Assembly (NCBI GenBank): GCA_029009035.1
Contig: JAQXJQ010000110.1
Location: 1-5,003 of the forward strand
Direction: 5' to 3'
From: Oscillospiraceae bacterium
GTDB lineage: Bacteria > Bacillota > Clostridia > Oscillospirales > Oscillospiraceae
DNA: 5,003 nt
Shown: positions 1-4,865 of the stretch, one piece after another
Layout of the letters: every line of letters begins with the position of its first letter
Numbering within the stretch: position 1 is the stretch's first letter
The notes under the pieces: model-generated
Told to the model about the DNA's origin: nothing
What the model saw: the letters and a program-made list of their open reading frames with translations, nothing else
Database searches by the model: none
Translations under genes and position numbers: made by a program

Positions 1-530
1 TCAAAGGCGCGGTACAAGGTGGCCCGTCCCACGCCGATGCGCTGACACAGCTGGGTGGCGGACAGCCTGACCGCCTCCCCGGAGGCCGCCAGCAGGTAGC
101 GGGCCAGCTTTCCCTCCCCCCGCTCGGCGGAGACCGCGTCCAGCCGCGCGCTGAGAAAGCGGATCCGGCCGGAGAGATAGGTCACATAGTTCTCCGCAAA
201 GGCGGGGCAGGTACGGATGAGGGTGCGCACCGTATCCTCGCTCAAAAGCAGCAGCCGGCAATCGCCGTGGGCGTGCAGGGTGGTGGGGTATTCCTCCTGG
301 CGGTTGAACAGCGCCGCAGCGCCGAACACCTCTCCCGCCCTCAGCGTGGAGACCAGCAGCCGCTCCCGGCGCACATGGAGCTCCCCCTCCAGCAGAATTC
401 CCAGACACCGGCGGAACCGCCTGCGGTCATACACCGTCTCCCCGTTGGGCACCAGCAGCTCGTCTGCCTGCTCCAGCACCGTTTTCATCGTCGCCTGGGC
501 CACATTCCGGAACAGGCAGTGCTCCGACAT
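1..530 (-). CDS. Crp/Fnr-family transcriptional regulator, C-terminus cut by window edge
   Basis: A DNA-binding regulator of the Crp/Fnr family; 176 residues are visible and the frame is still open at base 1. Residues about 8-100 form the cyclic-nucleotide-binding-type beta barrel (LLEGELHV near 46-53; LRAGEVFGAAALF at 63-75). A long dimerisation helix follows at about 110-135. The winged helix-turn-helix begins near 140 (EGKLARYLLAASGEAVRLSA) and ends with recognition helix IGVGRATLYRAF at 165-176. Family members are usually 210-230 residues, so about 30-50 are missing. The phosphate-binding cassette is degenerate: FGA replaces FGE and PTT replaces the usual Arg-Ser/Thr pair. I infer it does not bind cAMP in the classical way. 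There is no Fnr-type cysteine cluster. An upstream in-frame ATG at 569 is rejected because it lies about 7 nt from the predicted transcript start and lacks a Shine-Dalgarno; ATG 530 has GGAG 9 nt upstream. The effector and targets cannot be read from sequence. The divergent LCP gene is one possible target. Confidence 0.85.
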   Translation of the reverse strand, partial: MSEHCLFRNVAQATMKTVLEQADELLVPNGETVYDRRRFRRCLGILLEGELHVRRERLLVSTLRAGEVFGAAALFNRQEEYPTTLHAHGDCRLLLLSEDTVRTLIRTCPAFAENYVTYLSGRIRFLSARLDAVSAERGEGKLARYLLAASGEAVRLSATQLCQRIGVGRATLYRAF

Positions 531-539
531 GGCTGACCA

Positions 540-543
540 CTCC
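540..543 (-). promoter_or_regulatory. Shine-Dalgarno for the Crp/Fnr gene
   Basis: GGAG on the minus strand, 9 nt before ATG 530. It supports that start over the in-frame ATG at 569. Confidence 0.6.
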
Positions 544-570
544 AACCACTCACCCTCTTTTTGTATCATT

Positions 571-591
571 TGGGACATTTTTAATGTACCA
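571..591. promoter_or_regulatory. Palindrome over the -10 box, candidate operator
   Basis: A 21-bp inverted repeat, TGGgACATT-TTT-AATGTaCCA, with arms 571-579 and 583-591 matching at 8 of 9 positions. It covers the -10 box and predicted start of the Crp/Fnr gene, a position that suits a repressor. It does not match the classical CRP (TGTGA-N6-TCACA) or FNR (TTGAT-N4-ATCAA) site. That the regulator binds its own promoter here is inference. Confidence 0.45.
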
Positions 592-611
592 CATCTTTTT
601 CTCTCTGTCAA
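583..611 (-). promoter_or_regulatory. Promoter of the Crp/Fnr gene
   Basis: On the minus strand a perfect -35 TTGACA (611-606) is separated by exactly 17 nt from a -10 TACATT (588-583). The predicted transcription start is near 576, giving a leader of about 45 nt to ATG 530. A palindrome overlaps the -10 box (see separate entry). Confidence 0.7.
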
Positions 612-643
612 CCGCCCGTCTGCCCCGCCGCGCTGTCTGGCTC

Positions 644-672
644 TTGCTTTTTCCCCCTGTTTTATGTATACT
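644..672 (+). promoter_or_regulatory. Promoter of the LCP gene
   Basis: TTGCTT (644-649) and TATACT (667-672) are separated by 17 nt. The predicted start near 679 gives a leader of about 35 nt before GTG 714. This promoter is back to back with the Crp/Fnr promoter, their -35 boxes about 33 bp apart. Confidence 0.6.
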
Positions 673-699
673 GTCATTATCAGACAACTCTTCCAAGAT

Positions 700-705
700 A
701 AGGAG
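700..705 (+). promoter_or_regulatory. Shine-Dalgarno deciding the LCP start
   Basis: AAGGAG ends 8 nt before GTG 714. The other in-frame GTG at 705 overlaps this site and so cannot be the start it serves. Confidence 0.75.
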
Positions 706-713
706 TGATCTCC

Positions 714-1766
714 GTGGCCTACCATGGCAAACGTTCCGCCCGATCACGCGCCTCCTCTCTGCGAAAAGCCCTGTGGGCCATATACTGGGTCATCTTCGCC
801 CTTTCTCTGGTTGTGGTGGTGACCTATGCCGCGTTCAAGCTCTTCATCACTCCGCCCGACGTCGGCGATACCCAGGTCATCGTCCCCAATCCCCCGGTCA
901 CCGAACCGGTCCGGGATCCCGACCCCTCCGGCACCGACGATCCCTCCCCCAGCCCCTCCCCCTCCGAGCCGGTGGAGGAACTGGTCATGCACCGCACCGA
1001 GGGCGTGTTCACCTGTCTGCTCATCGGCACCGATGACGGAAACGGCAACGCCGACACCATCATGCTGGGCGTGTTCGACACCGGCAAAAAGACCGCCTCC
1101 CTCATCTCCATCCCCCGGGACACACTGGTGAACATCGGCGGCAGAAACAGCAAGATCAACGCCACCTACGCCATGGGCGGGCTGCAGCTGGTGGCGGACA
1201 CCGTGGCCTCCACCCTGGCCATTCCCGTGGACTACTATCTCGGGGTGGATCTGGCCGCCTTTGCCGCCATCGTGGATCAGATCGGCGGCGTGTGGTTCAC
1301 CGTTCCCGTGGATATGGATTATGACGATCCCACCCAGAACCTGTCCATCCATGTGAAGGCGGGCTATCAGTGGCTGGACGGCAAGACGGCGCTGAATGTG
1401 CTGCGCTGCCGTAACTGCTACAGCGACGCGGACATCGGCCGCAGCCAGACTCAGCGCGACTTCCTCGCCGCTCTGGTGAAGCAGACGGTCACCCTGTCCA
1501 ATGTAACAAAGGTGACCTCGCTGATGAAGATCGTCAGCACCTACATGGACACCGATATGCCTGTGAGCACCATGGTCTACTTCGCCACCCAGGCCATCGG
1601 CATGGATCTGGGCACGAGCCTCACCTCCGGCGTCCTCCCCGGCGACTGGGTCTACCCCGTCATCGAGCTGCGGGATCAGGAAGTGCTGGATCTGGTCAAC
1701 TCTCTGGGCATCTACGAGGAGGAGCTTCCCCTGGGCGCTCTCAACATCCACCACAGAACACAATAA
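714..1766 (+). CDS. LCP (LytR-CpsA-Psr) family cell-wall glycopolymer transferase
   Basis: A 350-residue membrane-anchored enzyme. The family moves undecaprenyl-phosphate-linked polymers (teichoic acids, capsule or other wall glycans) onto peptidoglycan outside the membrane. The basic N-terminus (KRSARSR, RK) precedes one membrane helix at about 19-43, so the N-terminus is predicted inside and the catalytic domain outside. A Pro/Ser/Asp-rich linker spans about 57-88. The LCP domain runs from about 98 to 275: CLLIGTDD (101-108), Asp114 in ADTIML, SIPRDT with Arg135, Lys147 in KINATY, and the C-terminal arginine signature LRCRN (230-234) through GRSQTQR (242-248). These match the family's lipid-phosphate and metal-binding residues. 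Residues 275-350 are a short tail, without the separate C-terminal LytR_C domain some members carry. GTG 714 is preferred from Shine-Dalgarno spacing. The gene is monocistronic, with its own promoter and terminator. The transferred polymer is unknown. Confidence 0.92.
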   Translation: MAYHGKRSARSRASSLRKALWAIYWVIFALSLVVVVTYAAFKLFITPPDVGDTQVIVPNPPVTEPVRDPDPSGTDDPSPSPSPSEPVEELVMHRTEGVFTCLLIGTDDGNGNADTIMLGVFDTGKKTASLISIPRDTLVNIGGRNSKINATYAMGGLQLVADTVASTLAIPVDYYLGVDLAAFAAIVDQIGGVWFTVPVDMDYDDPTQNLSIHVKAGYQWLDGKTALNVLRCRNCYSDADIGRSQTQRDFLAALVKQTVTLSNVTKVTSLMKIVSTYMDTDMPVSTMVYFATQAIGMDLGTSLTSGVLPGDWVYPVIELRDQEVLDLVNSLGIYEEELPLGALNIHHRTQ

Positions 1767-1770
1767 AGGC

Positions 1771-1811
1771 AAAGCTGCCCTGCCGGATTTTGACCGGCAG
1801 GGCAGCTTTTT
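1771..1811. terminator. Intrinsic terminator between convergent genes
   Basis: A 16-bp perfect stem with arms 1771-1786 and 1794-1809 and a 7-nt loop (ATTTTGA), ending in TTTTT on the plus strand. It starts 5 nt after the LCP stop codon. Read on the minus strand, the same hairpin lies just beyond the stop of the PspC-like gene and is followed by a weaker T-rich stretch (TTTGCCTTTATT). It is strong for the LCP gene and plausibly bidirectional. Confidence 0.9.
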
Positions 1812-1814
1812 GCT

Positions 1815-2000
1815 TTAATATTCCTTCGGCATAATGAGGGCCGCGATGATATAGGCCCAGATGGACAGGCCGCCGGGGATGATGAGGATGGCCACAATGA
1901 GGCGCACCACGGTGGGATCCATGTCAAAATACTTGGCAATTCCGCCGCACACGCCCAGAAACTTGGCCTCGCTGCCTACGGTTCTGCAAAGCTTTTTCAT
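1815..2000 (-). CDS. PspC-domain small membrane protein
   Basis: A 61-residue protein that is essentially one PspC domain: basic start MKKLCR, the VGGS-like opening with the LGVCGGIAKYF motif at 15-25, DMDPTVVRLI at 26-35, and a hydrophobic membrane segment at about 33-57 ending MPKEY. In enteric bacteria PspC belongs to the phage-shock response to membrane damage; in Firmicutes such stand-alone versions (for example YvlC of B. subtilis) sit in envelope-stress operons. ATG 2000 has AGGAGG 8 nt upstream. An upstream TTG (2021) overlaps the preceding stop codon and lacks its own site, so it is rejected. It is the last gene of the operon, 17 nt after the DUF4097 gene. It is the only protein of the operon with an evident membrane segment, so it may be the membrane partner of its neighbour (inference). 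Confidence 0.9.
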   Translation of the reverse strand: MKKLCRTVGSEAKFLGVCGGIAKYFDMDPTVVRLIVAILIIPGGLSIWAYIIAALIMPKEY

Positions 2001-2008
2001 TTCCGCAT

Positions 2009-2014
2009 CCTCCT
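2009..2014 (-). promoter_or_regulatory. Shine-Dalgarno deciding the PspC-like start
   Basis: A perfect AGGAGG on the minus strand, 8 nt before ATG 2000. It lies in the short gap after the upstream gene's stop codon. Confidence 0.8.
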
Positions 2015-2017
2015 GTC

Positions 2018-3505
2018 TCAATACTTTTTCAGGGCCAGATCGCCGCTGACGCTGTTGAAGCGGTAGTGGCGCTCGCCGCCGCCCATATAGGTGAAGGTGC
2101 TCTCACGACCCTTCATGGTGTTCTGGAAGAAGTCGGACTCAAACTCGCCGCTCACGGTGCGCAGGGTGGCCCGGAAGGGCTCGCTGCCGGGAATTCTCAC
2201 GAAGCAGTCGCCGCTGGTGGTGGTCACGTCCATCTCGGAGGGGGTCACGCCGCTGTACAGGGTGAGGTCGCCGCTGACGCTCTTCATCTGGACCTGATCC
2301 ACGCTGCCCCGGAAGTCCACTTCACCGCTTACCGTCTTCAGCCGGGCGTACTGCGCGTCGCCCCGGAGATCCATGTCGCCGCTCACCGTTTCCACCCGCA
2401 GGTCGTCGGCTCTGCCGCTGAAGTCCACACCACCGCTGGCGGTACGGCACTCCAGCAGGCCCACAGCGGCCTTGCACTCGATCTCCACATCTCCGCTGGC
2501 GGTCCGGACCCGCAGGAACTCCCAGAAGCGGGCGGGCAGTTCCAGTTCCACATCGGCGGAGCTGCCGCTGATCCCCCGGCCGCAGAGGAAGGAGGAGGCA
2601 GCGGTCTGAATGGGACGGATGACCAGCACGCCGTCCCGGGTGCGGAACACCTCCAGCTCCTCCACATCGCCGCCCACCAGAACATCGTCCTCCGGCTGCC
2701 GGGTCATGCGGATGGTGACCTCGCCGCCGGCGGTCTGCACCTCAATGCCCTTGAGCGCCTCCGCCTCAATGGGGCCATCCGTGCTCACATCTTCCCGGCC
2801 GGTCACCTCGTCGCGCACATCCTCGTAGGCGTCCCGGGCGGCGTCGGAGGCAGTGTCAAAGGCGTCCCGCATGACGCTCCCCGCCCCCTTGACGGCCTTT
2901 TTGATCTCCTTCATGGCATCCTTCACCACGGTCTTGATCTCCTCGGAGTCCACCTCGAAGGTGTGGGTCTCGTCAGTGCCGCGGCCCGCTCCGGCACGGA
3001 ACTTGCCGCTCTCGTTGTCATAGCCCATGGAGACCTTCCAGCCGCCGGGCTTCGAGGTCTTCTCCGCCTTTTCGGCCTCGGCAGCCTCAACATCCTCGAC
3101 AAGCTCGGCATCTTCCACATTCTCCGTGGGGGCGGACTTGGCGCGGGCCTCTTTCACCGTGTCTCTGGCCTCGCCGAAGATCTGTCTGGCTCTGCCCACG
3201 GCGGTCTTGACGATGTCCTCCACATTGCGCACGACCTCGTTGAGCACATCGCTCTCATCCCGCACAGGCTGGGGCAGGGGCTCGTCAGGCTCCATGCCGG
3301 CCAGATACTCCACCAACTCATCGGTATCACCCAGCGCGTCCTTGGCCCGCTCCAGCGCTTCCTCCTGCTCCACGCCGGAGGCCATCAGCTCCTCATAGCG
3401 CAGGCTCAGGTTTTCCGCCAGTTCCTCCACCAGCTCCTCCTTGGCCACGCTCTCGGGCGCGGCGGACAGGCGGCGGGACACATACTCTCTCAGCATATCC
3501 TTCAT
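2018..3505 (-). CDS. DUF1700/HAAS-like + DUF4097 beta-repeat protein
   Basis: A 495-residue protein in three parts. Residues 1-75 are helical and fit the DUF1700/HAAS type (MKDMLREYVSRRL, then EELVEELAENLSLRYEEL, ending in an ALGDTDELVEYL-like helix); such domains are commonly encoded beside PadR genes in Firmicutes. Residues about 85-240 are highly charged and mostly helical, with two possible amphipathic stretches (about 87-123 and 188-234) around an acidic Glu/Ala segment (128-150). Residues about 250-495 form a DUF4097 beta-solenoid with eight T/S-x-S-G-[D/E/G] turns. I see no signal peptide or membrane helix, so it is predicted cytoplasmic or membrane-surface. The biochemical role of DUF4097 is not established; homologues (B. 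subtilis YvlB, LiaG region) sit in envelope-stress loci. AGGAGG 8 nt upstream supports ATG 3505. It lies 15 nt after padR and 17 nt before the PspC-like gene, so co-transcription is very likely. Confidence 0.85.
   Translation of the reverse strand: MKDMLREYVSRRLSAAPESVAKEELVEELAENLSLRYEELMASGVEQEEALERAKDALGDTDELVEYLAGMEPDEPLPQPVRDESDVLNEVVRNVEDIVKTAVGRARQIFGEARDTVKEARAKSAPTENVEDAELVEDVEAAEAEKAEKTSKPGGWKVSMGYDNESGKFRAGAGRGTDETHTFEVDSEEIKTVVKDAMKEIKKAVKGAGSVMRDAFDTASDAARDAYEDVRDEVTGREDVSTDGPIEAEALKGIEVQTAGGEVTIRMTRQPEDDVLVGGDVEELEVFRTRDGVLVIRPIQTAASSFLCGRGISGSSADVELELPARFWEFLRVRTASGDVEIECKAAVGLLECRTASGGVDFSGRADDLRVETVSGDMDLRGDAQYARLKTVSGEVDFRGSVDQVQMKSVSGDLTLYSGVTPSEMDVTTTSGDCFVRIPGSEPFRATLRTVSGEFESDFFQNTMKGRESTFTYMGGGERHYRFNSVSGDLALKKY
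2039..2503 (-). repeat. Eight-fold DUF4097 SGD/SGE coding repeat
   Basis: T/S-x-S-G-[D/E/G] motifs begin at residues 335, 355, 373, 391, 409, 429, 450 and 485, spaced 20, 18, 18, 18, 20, 21 and 35 residues. In DNA this shows as recurrent cgccgctgac / cgccgctcac-type words on the plus strand. The period of about 18-21 residues fits one turn of a beta-solenoid. The last interval is longer and holds a loop, ENTM-like to GGGERHYR. It is a protein repeat, not a mobile or CRISPR repeat. Confidence 0.8.
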
Positions 3506-3520
3506 GATTTCTTCCTCCTA

Positions 3521-3844
3521 TCACTTAATCAGGCGGTTCAGCAGCATACAGGTGTGCTCCCAGTCCCGGCGGTTCAGCTCCAGCTGGTCCTCCCCCTCCG
3601 GAGTGATGGCGTAGTAGCGGCGGCGTGCGCCGCTGCCCTCGTCCCCCCAATAGGAGCGGATGAACCCGCTCTGCTCCAGCCGCTTAAAGGCGGTGTACAG
3701 GGTGGCCTCCTTCAGGCCGTACTCCCCGTCGGTGAGCTGCTGAATATTTTTGTTAATTTCATAACCGTAATTGTCACCGGCGGCCAGTTGTGCTAAAATA
3801 ATGGTATCTGTGTGTCCGCGCAGCAGGTCAGACGAGATAGACAT
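3521..3844 (-). CDS. PadR-family transcriptional regulator
   Basis: A 107-residue winged helix-turn-helix repressor of the short PadR subfamily. The N-terminal helix LLRGHTDTIILAQL (7-20) and YGYEI (26-30) open the fold. GLKEATLYTAFKRLEQSGFI (43-62) is the recognition helix and following segment. The wing is SYWGDEGSGARRRYYAIT (64-81), and the C-terminal dimerisation helix runs from about 84 to 107. It is full length for this subfamily. PadR proteins bind palindromic operators and usually repress their own operon; some sense small aromatic or drug-like ligands, but the ligand here is unknown. It is the first gene of the operon. ATG 3844 has AAAGGAG 8 nt upstream. It has a near-consensus promoter with two palindromic sites (separate entries), consistent with autorepression. 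Confidence 0.93.
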   Translation of the reverse strand: MSISSDLLRGHTDTIILAQLAAGDNYGYEINKNIQQLTDGEYGLKEATLYTAFKRLEQSGFIRSYWGDEGSGARRRYYAITPEGEDQLELNRRDWEHTCMLLNRLIK

Positions 3845-3870
3845 ATAAACTGCTCCTTTCCGTTTGCGTG

Positions 3871-3895
3871 AGTTACCTCACTTGTCGAAGTAACT
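3871..3895. promoter_or_regulatory. Proximal candidate PadR operator
   Basis: The minus-strand core TACTTCGACAAGTGAGGTA (3892-3874) matches the distal site at 15 of 19 positions, and all four differences are transitions. It has perfect outer arms AGTTAC/GTAACT (3871-3876, 3890-3895). It covers about +4 to +28 of the padR transcript, a typical roadblock position. Confidence 0.55.
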
Positions 3896-3911
3896 TATGG
3901 ATGCATAGTAT
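3882..3911 (+). promoter_or_regulatory. Possible weak promoter for the Mrp gene
   Basis: TTGTCG (3882-3887) and TAGTAT (3906-3911), 18 nt apart, each match consensus at 4 of 6 positions. This would start near 3918 with a leader of about 65 nt. It overlaps the opposing padR promoter almost completely. No better plus-strand promoter was found between 3845 and 3983. Confidence 0.3.
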
Positions 3912-3933
3912 CACAAGATACCTCGCCTGTCAA
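3905..3933 (-). promoter_or_regulatory. padR operon promoter, extended -10 type
   Basis: On the minus strand a perfect -35 TTGACA (3933-3928), a 17-nt spacer, and -10 TACTAT (3910-3905) preceded by TGA, giving an extended TGn motif. The predicted start is near 3898, with a leader of about 54 nt. Near-consensus strength implies high activity when not repressed. Confidence 0.8.
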
Positions 3934-3940
3934 GGTATTT
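3916..3940. promoter_or_regulatory. Distal candidate PadR operator
   Basis: On the minus strand the 19-bp core TACCTTGACAGGCGAGGTA (3937-3919) is an imperfect palindrome with 7 of 9 pairs matching and outer arms ATACCT/AGGTAT. The -35 hexamer TTGACA lies inside it, so binding would block RNA polymerase. It is closely related to the proximal site 45 bp away. Assignment to PadR is inference. Confidence 0.6.
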
Positions 3941-3969
3941 CACAAAAATTTTTTGACTCCATGTCAATG

Positions 3970-3975
3970 AAAGGA
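3970..3975 (+). promoter_or_regulatory. Shine-Dalgarno deciding the Mrp start
   Basis: AAAGGA ends 8 nt before ATG 3984. The in-frame ATG at 3975 overlaps this site and is therefore rejected as the start. Confidence 0.7.
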
Positions 3976-3983
3976 TGAATGTC

Positions 3984-4808
3984 ATGAGTGAATGTACTCA
4001 CAACTGCTCCACCTGCGGTTCCAGCTGCAGCGAGCGCACCGAGCCTGTGGATCTCCGCAAGCCCGCCAACCAGCTGTCCAAAATCGGCAAGGTCATCGCC
4101 GTGGTCAGCGGCAAGGGCGGTGTGGGCAAGTCCACCGTCACCTGCTCTCTGGCTGCCGCCATGGCCGCCCGGGGTAAGAAGGTGGCCGTGCTGGACGCCG
4201 ACATCACCGGTCCCTCCGTCCCCAAGGCCTTCGGCGTCCACCAGAAGGCAGAGGGCAGCGACCTGGGCATCTACCCCGCCGTCAGCCGCGGCGGCGTGGA
4301 GATCATGAGCCTCAACCTGCTCACCGAGCGGGAGACCGACCCCGTGGTGTGGCGCGGTCCCGTGATCGCCGGCGCGGTGGAGCAGTTCTGGACCGACGTC
4401 ATCTGGGGCGATGTGGACTATATGTTCGTGGATATGCCTCCCGGAACCGGCGACGTGCCTCTGACCGTGTTCCAGTCCCTGCCTGTGGACGGCATCATCG
4501 TGGTGTCCGCTCCCCAGACGCTGGTGGGCATGATCGTCACCAAGGCCGTGCGCATGGCCGAGCTGATGGACATTCCCGTGCTGGGCCTGGTGGAGAACTA
4601 CAGCTACTTCAAGTGCCCCGACTGCGGCAAGGAGCACCCCATCTTCGGCGAGAGCACCATTGACGCCCTGGGGGCTCAGCTGGATCTGCCCGTGCTGGCC
4701 AAGCTGCCTCTGGACCCCGCCCTGGCCGAGGCCGTGGACAACGGCGAGGTGGAGGGCTATCAGCCCAATCCCATGGCCGGCGTGGCCGCCATGCTGGACA
4801 AGGCCTGA
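3984..4808 (+). CDS. mrp: Mrp/NBP35 (ApbC)-type iron-sulfur cluster carrier ATPase
   Basis: A 274-residue cytosolic P-loop ATPase of the Mrp/NBP35/ApbC group, which holds a labile Fe-S cluster and passes it to target proteins. The deviant Walker A GKGGVGKST is at 43-51, with DADITGPSVPKAFG at 71-84, switch motif VDMPPGTGDVPLT at 149-161, and SAPQTLVGMIVTKA at 175-188. The C-terminal CPDC (Cys211, Cys214) is the conserved CxxC bridging the cluster in the dimer. The N-terminus has four cysteines at 4, 8, 11 and 15 (C-x3-C-x2-C-x3-C), resembling the N-terminal cluster site of NBP35 in principle though not in spacing. Length fits the family without the N-terminal DUF59 domain found in many bacterial Mrps. 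It is divergent from the padR operon and shares its 139-bp promoter region. It appears monocistronic within the window. Confidence 0.95.
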   Translation: MSECTHNCSTCGSSCSERTEPVDLRKPANQLSKIGKVIAVVSGKGGVGKSTVTCSLAAAMAARGKKVAVLDADITGPSVPKAFGVHQKAEGSDLGIYPAVSRGGVEIMSLNLLTERETDPVVWRGPVIAGAVEQFWTDVIWGDVDYMFVDMPPGTGDVPLTVFQSLPVDGIIVVSAPQTLVGMIVTKAVRMAELMDIPVLGLVENYSYFKCPDCGKEHPIFGESTIDALGAQLDLPVLAKLPLDPALAEAVDNGEVEGYQPNPMAGVAAMLDKA

Positions 4809-4831
4809 CCTCACCCCCTATATGATGATAT

Positions 4832-4863
4832 GCCCTCCGGGAGCCATTCCATTCCCGGAGGGC
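4832..4863 (+). terminator. GC-rich hairpin after Mrp, U-tract lacking
   Basis: An 11-bp perfect stem, GCCCTCCGGGA / TCCCGGAGGGC (4832-4842, 4853-4863), with a 10-nt loop, starting 23 nt after the Mrp stop. It is followed by TCAGCGTG, not a T-run. It probably protects the mRNA 3' end or acts as a weak terminator; the T-run comes only at 4977-4982. Confidence 0.55.
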
Positions 4864-4865
4864 TC

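Noticed and set aside
1..408. Minus-strand 135-codon frame ending in a stop at base 1
   Set aside because: It is in the wrong frame. The neighbouring frame encodes the Crp/Fnr protein with a clear helix-turn-helix and remains open at the edge.
705..713. GTG 705 as the LCP start
   Set aside because: It overlaps the Shine-Dalgarno. GTG 714 has the correct 8-nt spacing.
744..1772. Long minus-strand open frame opposite the LCP gene
   Set aside because: It has the same Gly/His/Val-rich shadow composition and no family signature, while the plus strand carries all LCP motifs.
2039..2503. Regular repeats considered as a CRISPR or tandem DNA array
   Set aside because: The spacing is codon-periodic and encodes the SGD turns of DUF4097. 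Repeat units are degenerate in DNA and there are no unique spacers.
2066..3796. A 576-codon open frame on the plus strand, longer than the gene opposite it
   Set aside because: It is antisense to the DUF4097 and padR genes, crosses their boundary, has His/Gly/Leu/Ala-rich low-complexity composition and shows no domain. It is a by-product of GC-rich codon use.
3951..3958. TTTTTTGACT as a -35 box for Mrp
   Set aside because: A -10 box would have to lie at about 3976, inside the ribosome-binding and start region, where none is seen.
3930..4814. Long minus-strand open frame opposite Mrp
   Set aside because: It has His/Gly-rich shadow composition and would run through the padR promoter region. 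Mrp motifs are unambiguous on the plus strand.
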